Below are positions 11,746 through 23,243 of a stretch of DNA of 64,000 nucleotides, piece after piece. A program made the translations under genes and the position numbers. How positions within the stretch are numbered: the first letter of the stretch is position 1; each line of letters opens with the position of its first letter. The notes under the pieces were generated by a model. It ran no database searches. It saw nothing but the letters and a program-made list of their open reading frames with translations, and was not told the origin of the DNA. Source of the stretch: Termitomyces sp. T153 (taxonomy: Eukaryota; Basidiomycota; Agaricomycetes; Agaricales; Lyophyllaceae); the NCBI GenBank assembly GCA_018296165.2, contig JACKQL020000012.1:1054001-1118000 (forward strand). The letters run 5' to 3'.

Positions 11746-12911
11746 CTATTGATTAGGCAAAATTGCAAGCTGGTCTTCATCTAAGCTACAACTGGTTGGC
11801 TTGCCATGCCCCAGCAGGTGGTAAGTGATATTAATATCCTCAATACTTAAAAAATCTGATGACATGGTCTGCAGGCTTGATGGGCCTGAAACTACCAATT
11901 CTGTGTCAAGACTACCATGCAGAAGGTCCCACAATGCCAGGGCTCCAACAGTGAGTTCTGTAGTTTCTTCGAGACTAGCTAATCTAAGCTGCTCCACCTC
12001 TTTCAGGTCTACAAACAAACTACAGGCACTAATCCCTAGTGGTCTTCTGGTAGAGGACTTGGCTGTGTGGGCTCAAGGGCAATTTCACACCATATGGCCC
12101 TCCTCCCTACCTACAAAGCAATAGTTTGCTGCCTACAGCTCCACTTCTTCCTCCTTGATCAATGGGATATGTGGACAGTGAGGCATTGTGGTAGGTTGGT
12201 TGGGTTGGGGTTGGTTGGATTGAGGTAGTTGTCATTGTCCAGATTTACCCATGCACATATATGCCAATCAGGGAGTAGTGTTGGTCTTTTTTTCAAATAT
12301 TGGAGACTGTAGCCATCTGGGGCTCTGAGGTCTGTCCTGCTGCTCTCACTGAGTTTTGTGATTCCCCATGTGATGAGAATTGGCTGTCTTACAAGACTCT
12401 TCCACATCCACATTGTCTACTATTTCCTGGTACTCAGCTTTCCAGACTATGGCATTCCAGCTTGTCCATTCAGGATTGAGGTGAGCACAAAGTAAAGCCT
12501 TTCTAATGAATGGTTTAAATCTGTTGAACTGCTTCACAACCTGAGCTCAATGGCTATCTAAGCCTACAATTGTGAACAATTCATCCAGGTCAGCTATATA
12601 GTCCTTTACAGATATATTACTCTGCTCAAATCATTCCAATTATGCTCATTGTTGATTGTGATGATCTATTGGGAAGCAATAGTTAAACAATTTGGTAAAG
12701 AAATCCTTTAATATCCACTTGTGTAGTGCTAATGAAATGTGATGGGTGTAGAATGTATATGCTTGACCAGTCAAAAACTTGGAGAGCACCATTACCTGTC
12801 AACATTTTTCTATATAGCTATTTTTCACATAGGCCATACCATGAATCAGGAACTTCTGGAAGGCTCAATACTCAGCTTGGCCTCCATACTTTTCTGGTAG
12901 AGTGGGCTTGA
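11746..12911 (-). pseudogene. Gypsy-B Gag core and degenerate zinc knuckle
   Basis: Minus-strand fragments between about 12900 and 12346 keep the order of the Gag core common in Agaricomycete Gypsy elements, including FKPFIRKALLCAHLNPEWTS at 12537 and below. A degenerate zinc knuckle (a CF..EGHM..NCP pattern) lies near 12120. The following frame 12018-11746 leads towards protease. Frames change repeatedly. Confidence 0.6.
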
Positions 12912-12924
12912 TCAGGGTTTGTTG

Positions 12925-14799
12925 TCACTGGCTATGGCAGCAAGATTGTGATCTTTTTGACTTCCCTTTCTTCTTACCCCTCTTCCCTTTAGTGCGGCCC
13001 CAGTGACAATCTTGTTGTTGACCACAATGACTATTGGAAGATTCCAGTGAGTCTATGCTAGAAGAGCTCGAAGAAGATGATGAAGATGGTGGGAAGCCTG
13101 TGGACAGCTCTGAGCTGCTTGCTACCAATATACTATCACTGTTGCTTTCCTCCTCAGACTCAGGATCAGAAGAGAATGATGACAAACTGTCAGAAGGGTC
13201 ACCATGAGTTGTGTTACTCAGTTGCTGAAATGCCTGGCCTAATGCACTTTTCCTGAACACTTGGGTGAGTGGTTGATTTGCATTTCTCCATTGATTGGTC
13301 AACCCTTCAGCCCTGCAGGCATAGCATAACTTGGTCTCATTGTCAGTTACTTGGCCAATCAGTTTGGTGAGCTTGCCTGATACAGGCATCAAGCCCAATC
13401 ATTCCTTCCTGTTGTGAGTAGTCTGCTTTTTTTGTTTCAGATGAGCTAACTCCTTAGCTAGTAGTTGCTGGTCTCATAAGTACTTTTGCATTTTCTTAGA
13501 TGACAATGCCTCCTCTGGAAAGGTATGTTCTTCCTCAGATTCAGCCTTGACTACTATCCAGGGTTCAGTGGTTACTTTGTTCCCCACTATAGAGTTTTTA
13601 GTCTGTTTAGTGGCTGCTCTACTGTTAGTGAGCTCTGAGCCTTCTCTGTGAGTGGGTGCATCACTCCTCAACCTCACATCATCAAGCAGCTGATGCTGTA
13701 ACCCCAGGTCAACTTCAGTGTCTGATAAGTCAAGACCTCCCCAGTTATGCAGGTTGAACCCCTTACTCTTATCTAGTGAGTCATCCTCTGTATCTGAACT
13801 TTCAAAGTCATTGAAATTTTCATCAGCCCAAAATTTAGTCTCTTTGGACCTGGCCCTATGAGCTTGATCTGCCCACCAATTGATGTGCTCTCTCTCCTTG
13901 TCCATCATGGATTGACAAGCAAGGCTCACAACCCTTTCCTGGTCTGGGATGAGTCCAGGCCTGCCAGCCTGAGGGTTTTCAACCTGATTCTCTTCAATAC
14001 ATGGCTGATATCTCAGTTTTTTATTAATTTGTATGGGAGTGGATTCTCCAGGAATAATATTATTGCTACCAAAGACAGGACTATTGGTGTCTACCATTAA
14101 ATGGGAGTAAGTGTTGCAGTACTCATCAGTGCTGGACTTTTTGTCATGAGAGCTAGATTGCCATTCTGCCAATGTTCCTTCACTTCCTACAAAGTGAGCA
14201 TTCCCACCAGCTACAAGCTCAGAGATGTAGAGTGAAAGAACACAATAAACCTCAGTGGCTCTACTAAAATAGATGAGACAACTGATATTAACCTGTAGAG
14301 TGAAAGAACACAATAAACTACAGGTTTCATAAGTAACAATGTAAATGTGGATAAATATGCAAGTCTCATCCTCAGTGGCTCTACTAAAATAGATGAGACA
14401 ACTGAGGGCGACATTTGTTTGTATGTCAATTTTATACCAGAGAAGAAAAATAAAGTTTTAGTGTAAAGACTAGCAAATAAATGAGCACACAAAAACATGA
14501 GGATAGCAGTGGCTGTACCCAAAGTAGTAACCAACAGGTATCCAGTAATCTAAGTGTTTCACATCCTGAGTCATGATGCTGCATCTCCTCTAATAAGGGG
14601 CATCCACTGTGCAAGCAGGCAAGTTGCTGGTTCCCCTGGAGCTCATGGTGGTGGTAGAGGGTGGCCTTGGGGAGTTGTCTAACTCAGTCAGCTCTGAGAG
14701 AGCCTCCTGCATCAAATCTTTCTCCCTGTCAACCTTGGGGACTTGTGCAGCTGCAGACTGAGTGATAGTTGCTGAGCAAAGACAATTTCTATAGGACAT
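12925..14799 (-). pseudogene. Gypsy-B Gag N-terminal region, broken
   Basis: Fragments 14799-14590, 14313-13474 and 13398-12925 are acidic and Ser-rich and contain RPGLIPDQERVVSLACQSMM and EHINWWADQAHRARSKETKF, which belong to the long N-terminal Gag region of this element type. The last fragment ends with a lysine/arginine-rich stretch after a poly-Ser run. An 84-bp block near 14220-14270 recurs, diverged, at about 14295-14410, a local duplication that disrupts the frame. Confidence 0.6.
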
Positions 14800-14931
14800 A
14801 GTTTAGTAATAAGAATTTTAAGTGGTTACTCACATCTTTTGGTAGGGTTGGTTGATCAGGCCAATGGCATCCAGTGACAAGGGTAAGAATGCAAAAAAAG
14901 AAGCTAGGGGCTTGTTCCTGTTCAAAATATG

Positions 14932-15184
14932 TGATGTTTGTGTGGGTTACACGATAACATCGCACGAAGAGATATAGAAACTTTTAGAGACTTCCATAGG
15001 AGAACAGTTGTAAGTCCTAGTATTGGAAGAACTGACTAATATAATACATTGGATGGTCTTATATATTGTAAGAACTGTTGTATGTAATATCTGCATGGTA
15101 ATGCATACTGTATCGGATGAGTGGAAAATTAAAGGTACCATTGAATAAGGACCACGTGGTAAGTCTTGGCAACAGATCATTACA
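14932..15184 (-). repeat. 5' LTR of Gypsy-B
   Basis: 253 bp, TGATGTTTGTGTGGG to TTACA, paired with 5132-5384 and followed directly by the target duplication GCAGG (15185-15189). The minus-strand bases just inside it (CATATTTTGAACAGG) do not start with TGG, so no tRNA primer site is evident. Confidence 0.8.
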
Positions 15185-15335
15185 GCAGGAAGGTAACTGG
15201 AAAGGAGCAAAATCTGAAGACAACCTCTGGCTATATTGTTGGCTATACATCATGTGTACATTGGGAAGATAACTGGTAGGGAGCAAAAGTCGAAAACAAC
15301 CTCTGGCTATATTGTTGGCTATACATCATGTGTCA
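15185..15335. repeat. Two further copies of the ~75-bp repeat
   Basis: Units at about 15189-15262 and 15263-15335 share GGTAACTGG, the AACCTCTGGCTATATTG block and ATACATCATGTGT. Together with 4590-4668 and 5052-5131 they are the parts of the array into which the LTR elements were inserted. Confidence 0.7.
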
Positions 15336-15871
15336 AGTCACATGGGTACAAAATTTGAAAACAAAATTTGGCGGGGGACCAAGGAGTAAAGCCTCGGCTA
15401 CTTCGTAGACCTTGGAACCATAGAATTCTTCCATGAAAAACTTGGCAGAGCCTTTCTCGTCCTATATCTTCAACAAGTCAGAGACGCGACGACTTGTATT
15501 ATTATATGGTGCATGTCCGATCAGTGGAGGGGAACGTAGTACATGGTTGTCGCTAGCGTGACTTCTGCAACGTTGAGAGACACACGCCTACATTTGTTTC
15601 ACGCTCTCTTCTTTCCAGCTTCTTTGTCAGAATCAAAAATCGTCTGGGAGCCAAATTTGCAGATGCTTCACTGAGTCTGACAAGTGATCCATATCCATAA
15701 TTCCGATCCTAATCCTAGGCACTAGTACAAATAGATAAAGATGTACGACAGGCAAAACATGGTGAACAAAACTGATGCAAATTACGATAATACATCAAGG
15801 AGAATGACAAATGATATGTGAAGCCATACATGAATTGAGACGAAGTATATACATGACTTCGCAACTCGTGA
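15336..15871. other. Intergenic; possible truncated exon at the transposon boundary
   Basis: CpG content rises sharply here, marking the start of host DNA. On the minus strand about 15371-15500 reads as a compact coding-like segment (KGSAKFFMEEFYGSKVYEVA) with one in-frame stop upstream. It has no partner exon and may be the stump of a host gene cut by the transposon cluster. No other feature is seen. Confidence 0.3.
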
Positions 15872-18800
15872 TCAGGCGCCTTTTCTCTTGGTACATGCTC
15901 TTTTCGCTCTTTTCGCTGAGATCACGGCCCCGTCTTCTGCACGTTCTGGAGAAGAATCCATATCCGAGATTATGTCCGTAGCAGAGACGCTGGACGGATC
16001 TCGATGTTTGAGGACATCCTTAGCCTCGGGTGAAGCTTCCAATGTTTTGCGCTTTGTATTTCGTTTCTTCGAGTCCAATGGTTTAATAGGGGAAAATGCA
16101 TCAGGAGCGTATTCGGATGATCTTTTACCATGCATGCTTAACACCAACGTCTTGAGGAGGTCTTCGCGTGGAATAGGTTCAGTGACAGCTTGAAAGGTTG
16201 CAGTATTGAGCGTGGCTGCAGGAGGACCCTTGATACTCTTTCCATGTAAGATAGTTTCGGAAGGAAAAGTCGCCACTACTCGCAATAGCGAAAGCTGACC
16301 AGTAGGGCAATTCGGAAGTGCCTTGAAAGCATTCAAAAGGTTGTCAGATAGTTCAGTCGCACTCTGTAAATTTGATTTCCTGTAAGACCGGGCCTCGGTA
16401 GAAGGGAAAAGCAAATTGGAACATACTTCATTGGGGAACAAATTTTCTACAGATAGTTTCTCGAATTCCGAAGGAAGGTCACCTGGGTCAACTGGTATAG
16501 TTGAACCTTGGCCTGTGGTGCGAAGGAGAACCCACACATAAATCCCGCGGTGTCGTAACACGAAGATTAGATGTGCTCCACAGCCATGGGGACAAAGACA
16601 AAAGGCTCCCGAGCGTTCGTGTCGCAACCAGGCAACGACGTCATTTGGAGTAGATGCCGCATATCCAAGAGGAGGAGCTTCAGGAAGAAGTGCGGATGGG
16701 GTAATAGTGAATTCTTTGACAATGCCATGATCATCCTTCTGGAGCATGACTAGTTGGGTAGACACTTTACGATTCATGACCAACCATGAAGGAGCGGATA
16801 GGAGAGTAAAAATATTGGATAGTAGACGGTTTCCTTCACCCTTGAATGCATGTGCGAGGTACAAAGCGATATAGCTTGCCGACGCATAGGTGTCGCCTTT
16901 AGGCCATCGACTCTGGAAATACGAGCAAAAATCTTTGAACGAAGTCAATGAACGAGGTTCTTCTCTGGAATATGACGCCTTCGAGAGCCAGACAGCGGCG
17001 GCAATGGTCGGTCCCGGTTGATCCGACGATATCACCGACATGTCCTTGTCCTTGAATTCACCTACGCCAGAGCTCACGATATCAACTTTGTTGATATCGA
17101 AGCATGCTGGATGCTTTCCCGTGATGATATATGTCATAATCACTTCATGTGCAGCCGATTGTACATAGGGACGATTTGGTCTTGCGATACAGCTCCCGAT
17201 GTTCCTGAAAAATGGACGAATCTCGCAAGGTCCCTCTTCAATGCTGTATTCGTCCGAATCAAATGCATTGAATCCAGTAAGACCTTCAATCCACCTGTCC
17301 AGGACACCATGGGGATGTGCCAACTTGTCCTGCAGTAACATAACAATATAGGAAGTTGTCAAGCGCCGTCTGAGAGGAGAGTCAGTGATAATTGACATAG
17401 TAGACAAACTTGATACTTGCCTGGGCCTGCACCAGTCCCAAACACGTCCGAGTAGGGCTTGTCCTTGTAATGACTCCGCAAAAGAGGGTGGTAGAAAGGG
17501 AAGAATAAATTTACGTTGGGTTTCAGGATCACTGAAGGCACCTGTGTCCGAAGTCCATCTCCATGATGACCATTCCTCAGATGCACTAGGGAAATATTCT
17601 TGCGGAATCTCAATACCTGCAACAATAAACGTGATGGGAACTTCGAGTAAAGCAAGTCGGACTCTCCATGTGCGGATGATTTCCACTAAAGCTGGATAGG
17701 ATCCAGTTTCACCATGCTGTGATGAATAGATATCTCGTATGGCCACATTTGCCTCGTCAATGGCGATATAAAGTCCATCTGTGGAAACGGATTCTGGTAA
17801 TAAGCTTCGGATATCAGTCACAACCAGAGTCAATTGCTCGTCAATGAAATCAAGCGGGGCCAGTTCAATCGCGCGGATGATTTCCCGATGAGGATCGCTA
17901 GGGTCTAGAAGCGGACTGTAAATCTGAGCAAGGAGCCACCGACGCTTCTGAATATCGGCGATTATTCCAACATGGGTGTGAATCGCTGTTAAAAATGTTC
18001 TGAAAATGTATAAATGTGCAAGCAGGACGGCTGAAAATCGGCGATATGTGATCTCACGATTTTTCGCTAACATAACGTCGAAGCCCAGAGCGGATGCCCG
18101 AGGAAGAAACCGAACGAAGTCTCTTTCATTCGAAAGCCGGTCGCCGAGCGTTAGATCGAGAGCACCGGCTTCCTTGTCATCAGCATGAGCTGTGATATAG
18201 AGTCCCCAATGTTGACAAAGACCCTCATACAACAATCGTGTTTTTCCCGTTGCTGATGCATTAACCAAGAATCTGTGAAGATGAGTTTATCTCTCAAGTA
18301 TCTGAGAAAATTAAAATGCACGAACTTGTTCTGCCCCTTACAAAATAGATTTTTGACACGTTCATTTAAATCAGGCTCATTCCCGAAGTTCCCTAGCTCA
18401 TAAAAGAGCATTGAAGGTACCCTCTCTTCTTCAATAAGAGATTGTAAATCTAGTTTCCGGATGTCAGACATGCTGTCTGGATAGTTTTGATCCAATGTCC
18501 ATGGCAAAATTCCACCCTTCCCACTAACCAAGTCTTTGACCTTAGAAGCAATCCGGTTGAGGATAAGAGGGACCTCGATCTCAGGTTTCGGGGATAACAG
18601 ATTGACCTCCACTGGGCGACTAAGATCTATGATAATGACAATGACATGATATTAACAACTTGAGGCTGGACATAAATACCAGTACAGATATCCCAAATTC
18701 CACTCAAGTCTCTAGACGTCCTCGCGTTTTTGATACACCTGAACAAGTATACATCTCTGTGCAGGAGGCATGCGAATGATTCAGGAGAACCAAGACCGAG

Positions 18801-18938
18801 CTCTGTGTTGCTTTTGATGGAATCAGGACACGACTCGAAAAGAAACATTGCAGCAGAATCATAATCCCTGATGTCGGGCAAAGGGGCTGCATCATCGTCG
18901 ATTGGCATGGCGTGTACGTGTATCGGCCCGTCAGACAT
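15872..18938 (-). CDS. P-loop NTPase / degenerate nuclease-fold protein, Crinkler-RHS-like (copy A)
   Basis: Spliced from four exons (introns 18627-18679, 18273-18325 and a GC-AG intron 17370-17420), giving 969 aa. The ATG at 18938 begins MSDGPIHV. After about 190 residues comes the P-loop NASATGKTR, then a Walker B-like YIAIDEANVAI. A region near residue 735 aligns with the nuclease core of the neighbour copy B. There the D of GPD is H (GAHLIF) and the Q-x-K is replaced (LLRTT), so nuclease activity is probably lost. The C-terminus is rich in Lys/Arg (KRAKRACTKRKG), NLS-like. The architecture resembles Crinkler/RHS-type effector proteins (P-loop NTPase plus REase-fold domain) expanded in fungi. 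Cellular role unknown. It lies head-to-head with copy B. Confidence 0.7.
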
Positions 18939-19455
18939 TGGCGAGGTTCAAGAAACGTTGACTCGGAAGGTCAATTAGTAAGTACTGTGTATTTGTTGTT
19001 CGAGAACAATAAGGTTATGAAAACAAGGGTTACCAAAGCAGGATATCGAAATTTCATCTCCCGACCCCGTCACAATTACAATGCAGTATGTAATTAGCCT
19101 CCAAGTTGAAGTCGCACTTGTTCAGGTGTTGGTCCACCAAGCACTTAACTGCCCCTTAACTGCCCCAGCGAACTCTGATCGAGTCAATGGCATCGGATAC
19201 TTCAATTGACACTAGTAAAAGAAGAAAGAAACCTTTGACTGCTGGAATTTCAAGGAGAATCAGACGTTGATATAGAAACAAGGGTCAGTTGCTATGGCCC
19301 AAAAATTGCTAACCGCTGCGGAGATACATATCCAGCAACTATTGTTGCCATTATGATACACTCCTTTCTACTTGTTCTTTGCTGCAGCAGGAAGGTATTG
19401 TTTTTGGATTGGTATTTATTCTGCTTCCACTGTAATTCGAGTCCAGAACTCACCA
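18939..19455. promoter_or_regulatory. Shared upstream region of the divergent P-loop/nuclease pair
   Basis: 517 bp separate the two start codons of the oppositely oriented paralogues. It contains an exact tandem TTAACTGCCCC (19145-19155, 19156-19166). A short open frame from ATG at about 19187 (MASDTSIDTSKRRKKP) might be an upstream first exon of copy B, but I could not place a confident intron. Confidence 0.4.
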
Positions 19456-22382
19456 ATGACTTTAAACACGTCTCTTCAAAATCGGATCAAGGAAATCTAT
19501 GACCTCCTTTTAAACGGTCAGGATTATTGTTATTTTGCAGTCATAGTCCTAATTAGGGCCATTGCAGGAAGTCCATGGCTATTCCGTTATGGTCGGCGCC
19601 ATTTAGAGAACGATATACCGAAAGAGCGTGCTGCACAATTTATTCAAATGATGGAACATGTGTCTTCTCGTCTTGGACAGCTGCTTGATCAGGGTACAGA
19701 TTTCATTCTTCCCTGGACTCCGAATACGGCGGACCGTCGAATTCAGGAGCACTTCGCCAAGCTCAGAATCCCTACTTTGAATTCTAAACCGTCTCTTCTC
19801 TGCCATGGACTCGGAGAGCCGACTGCCTTCAACTTTAGATCATCACGGACCTCGCGAGCAGAGTTACTTAAATATATTTTTTTGAATGGAAAAAGCGATC
19901 TTGACCCCAAACATTCGTAAGACTCGTCGGTCTCTCATCAGACCTCACTCACCCACACCTTACAGTGTCTTGTTCAATACATCTGGGGCGGGGAAGACAA
20001 GACTGGTGCTTGAAGGCCTATGCAGGGAATGGGGCTTCTATCTGACTTGCTCAAGGCAAGCTAGTGAATGCGGCTCTGGCGACATTGAAAATGTGCTCCA
20101 CTGGCCCTGCGGGCATCTCGAGACATGTGGAATTGTTGAAGATTCACATATATCCTTAATGACCAATGAACTTGAAGACAATGAAAACAAAGTACTGAGA
20201 TGCTTCAATGCTGTCTTGACTGCTCGCCTCCTTGTGTTCCTATCCTTCTTGGCAGCGTATGAGGCGCGGAATGGAAATCTTCTTGTTGATGATATCCCTT
20301 ACCTTCAGAAGTGTTGGCTTCTTATTCAGCTCGACACCCGCCTACTACAGGATAAAGACTGTCCTGATTTGCTATCGGAGCTCAGTACACTTCTCTGTCA
20401 TGTTCAAACGGACAAAGCACTTACCAGTCCCAGTGGCACACTCTTACTTATTTGTAAAAACTTTCTCGGCGGCATCGGTACTCGCATATATTGTGTTATT
20501 GACGAGGCACAGACTGCCGCAAAGGCTTATCGTCGGGCCTTCTGTAATGACTCTGGAAATCATCGACCTCTTCTACGTGCAATGTTGAAAGTGTGGATAG
20601 GTCATGGTATGCAATATATTACCACCGGAACATCTTTGAATATTGTACATATCAATGATGCAATCTCATCTACTGTTGGGAAGCACAATAACCTACTTGG
20701 GGACCCAGTCACCGATACAGGGTCATTCATAGAGGATGATGATCAGATTGAGGGATTCCTAAGATACTACCTCCCATCATGGTATCTGGATTCTCCAAGT
20801 GGAAGGGAACTCCTTAGACGTACTAAATATTGGTTGCGTGGACGGTGAGTTGATTCACTGACATCAAAATTCCAAGTGATGTTCAGCAATTATTCTAGGC
20901 CTCGATTTATAGCGTCATACGTTTCATGCCTCATTGAACACGATATCCAGTATCCTCACCAAATTCTAACAAAGTACATAAAGGCCATAACAGAATTTGT
21001 CCCGGCGGATGGAGAATTTTGGGAGCAGCATGAACCCCCAATGACGGAGCTGATGAACCTCCCTATAAAACCATTCAATCTCACCCGAGGTATGGCCTTT
21101 GTCTATCTATCATACTCAAATTAAGTTTAGTTTCTTGAACAGCGGGAAATTTGAACGCTGATTTGGCTTCAGCAGTTGAAAAACTGGTGTGCCATCGGTC
21201 GATCAATGGGCATACTGACTTTGAACGAAATGGCACTAGCCTAGTCGATACCGATTTGGTGGAATGCGGCTTTACCCGATATCCTAGTAGTGCTAAAGGA
21301 CGGCCCACTTTTGACGAACCACTTGCATATCTTGCAGCTGATTTCTGGATCACTGCTCATCGAAAGTCAAAGCATGCATACTTCCTCGAGCACATACATC
21401 AGAATGCTTTGGGCAACAATGGACTGGAGCAGTATACTGCGATCTGTTTGGCGCAGATCTTCCGATATTACACATCCCTCTCAGCTTACTTTGACTTCTC
21501 ATGCATCGGCAATAATCGAGGGTTGGCTGATAAGAAAGCTAGACTAGTGTCCTGCTGGGTCGACTCCAGCGAGACATTCAGGGTTGCTCCTGTTGTCTCC
21601 CCAATTTCGATAGACCTTGACGCAACAGGACATGGGAAAGAACATGCATCGTCACCTGCAAGTATACTTGGTTATAATTCGCAGGACCCCTGGGAGGATC
21701 TTCTTTGGTTGCAATGTCAGGTGAACGCACCCTTTTTATTCCCTCAAAACGAATTCGGACCGGATTTGATGTTCCGTTTGCAACTGGAAGGGGGTGAACT
21801 TCTGACTGTAGCCCTTCAAATGAAATATAAGGAGTATGCTTCCGCCATAGAAACTACAGACCAAATTCAATCGGCCGTCGATAGCGTCAACCCTGACAAA
21901 TTTTATATAAATGTATGTGATCAAACTGTTCTTCAAATTCTCTTGCTCACGGTGGGAAACAGAAGAGGGGACAACCTCACCTTTCCCCAGAACTTCCACA
22001 GCACATCCTAGACATGCTGGATCAACTTCCTAACCGATATTGTGCAGGTCAAGAAGGTTATCACAGCCTCCTCTGTGGGCTTTTTGCATGTCCAACGGTT
22101 TCCATGGCGGAAGATAAACAGGCGTACAAGAAAATCATCGAGGAGATTGACTCTGGAAAGGTTATAATCAATCGTCGACACGAATTCTTTGTCATGAAAT
22201 TTGATTCCATTGAGAAGCTTACGCGCGATTTGAAACCCAGGAGGGGGCTTGATAATCTTGTGAAAGCTTTACGTGTCAAAGAGAGAGAGAAATTACATAT
22301 GCAGTCAGAGAGGAGAAAGTTCGGCAAGAAGCTCAGAGGTATGAAGAAGTTCGGCAAAAAGCTCAGAGGTATGAAGAAGTAG
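19456..22382 (+). CDS. P-loop NTPase / REase-fold nuclease protein, Crinkler-RHS-like (copy B)
   Basis: Five exons (introns 19917-19965, 20845-20898, 21090-21142, 21952-22001) give about 906 aa from the ATG at 19456; an additional upstream exon is possible. The P-loop FNTSGAGKTR is split by intron 1 (about residues 157-164) and is followed by LEGLCREWGFYL. The Walker B-like motif is YCVIDEAQTA. Near residues 714-742 GPDLMF, GGELLTV and ALQMKY fit the D..(E)..QxK pattern of the restriction-endonuclease fold, so this copy looks catalytically intact. The C-terminus is basic with a tandem 10-residue block (KFGKKLRGMK twice). The family fits Crinkler/RHS-type proteins; function in this fungus is unknown. 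Start choice is the main uncertainty. Confidence 0.7.
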
Positions 22383-22487
22383 GTGATTGCTTGAGAAGGG
22401 CCAAGGCCCAAGATGAGAAATTTCGATGTCTTAATACCCTACGTGAGATGTAATATAATCTTCGGAATTGTTCTTTTGTCGTGATAC

Positions 22488-23140
22488 ATAAAACATTTAT
22501 GATACATACAACCACAGTGAAAGTTTCCACGCCGCGCTGCGAGAGGCTTATCATTAGGGCACAGGATACGCATCCTTCAACTACAACAGGGGAGCTTAGA
22601 GCATAGGATAAGCCTTGCACCACATTAGTCTACCTCGCCACATCATGAACGCCATCAAGCGCAAGTAATGAAATATCAGTGCAATAATAAACAAGACAAA
22701 AAGCAACACGTCTACGAGGTGGAAAGCATTGTGATCTGACTAACCATAACTTAGTTAGAAAATACCCAAGGAAAGTATGCAGCAATGAATGTGAATACAT
22801 TTGTTGTAGATACATAAAACATTTATGATATCAACTCCACGCCACGCTGCGAGGTTCGTTCATCAGGGCAAAGGATAAGCATCATTCATCCACAACAAGG
22901 GAGCTCAGGCATGGAATAAACGCTGCTTATCAGCTGTTCTGGGAGCTTGAGGCATAGGATAAGCCTCGTCACACCTCATTAGACTACCTCGCCACATCCT
23001 GAGCGCTTATCACCACTATACAACACCAAGCGCAAGTATTGAGATATCAGTACAGTACTTCGTGGTCTAAATAACCATAAGTTATTAAGATAATACCCAA
23101 GAAAAGTATGCAGGAATGGATGTGAGTACATACATAAAAT
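22488..23140. repeat. Diverged tandem duplication of ~320 bp
   Basis: Two units, about 22488-22807 and 22808-23140, share in order ACATAAAACATTTATGATA, CCACGC.(G/A)CGCTGCGAG, GGATAAGC, CTACCTCGCCACATC, CAAGCGCAAGTA and ACCCAAG.AAAGTATGCAG. The second unit has an extra internal stretch. No coding function is seen. It lies just downstream of copy B. Confidence 0.6.
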
Positions 23141-23243
23141 AGAGGATGAAATGACAAAAATCAATAAAAGGATCGATGAGAGCAGGTCAGCAATAAATCA
23201 AGAACTGATAGAAAAAAGGACAATAACAATAATAATCGATCAC

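Larger units (their letters stand above)
5132..15184 (-). mobile_element. Decayed Ty3/Gypsy retrotransposon, 10.05 kb ('Gypsy-B')
   Basis: Two 253-bp direct repeats (5132-5384 and 14932-15184) bound the element and both end in TTACA. GCAGG occurs immediately outside each end (5127-5131 and 15185-15189), a 5-bp target duplication. The internal region encodes gag, protease, RT, RNase H and integrase in that order on the minus strand, as in Ty3/Gypsy, followed by extra 3' frames. Every domain carries stops or frameshifts, and CpG is nearly absent, so the copy is old and dead. It inserted into the 75-bp repeat array. Confidence 0.85.

Noticed and set aside
14891..14931. tRNA primer-binding site for Gypsy-B
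   Set aside because: The bases next to its 5' LTR do not begin TGG, and no complementary word was found in the LTR, so neither priming mode can be supported after decay.
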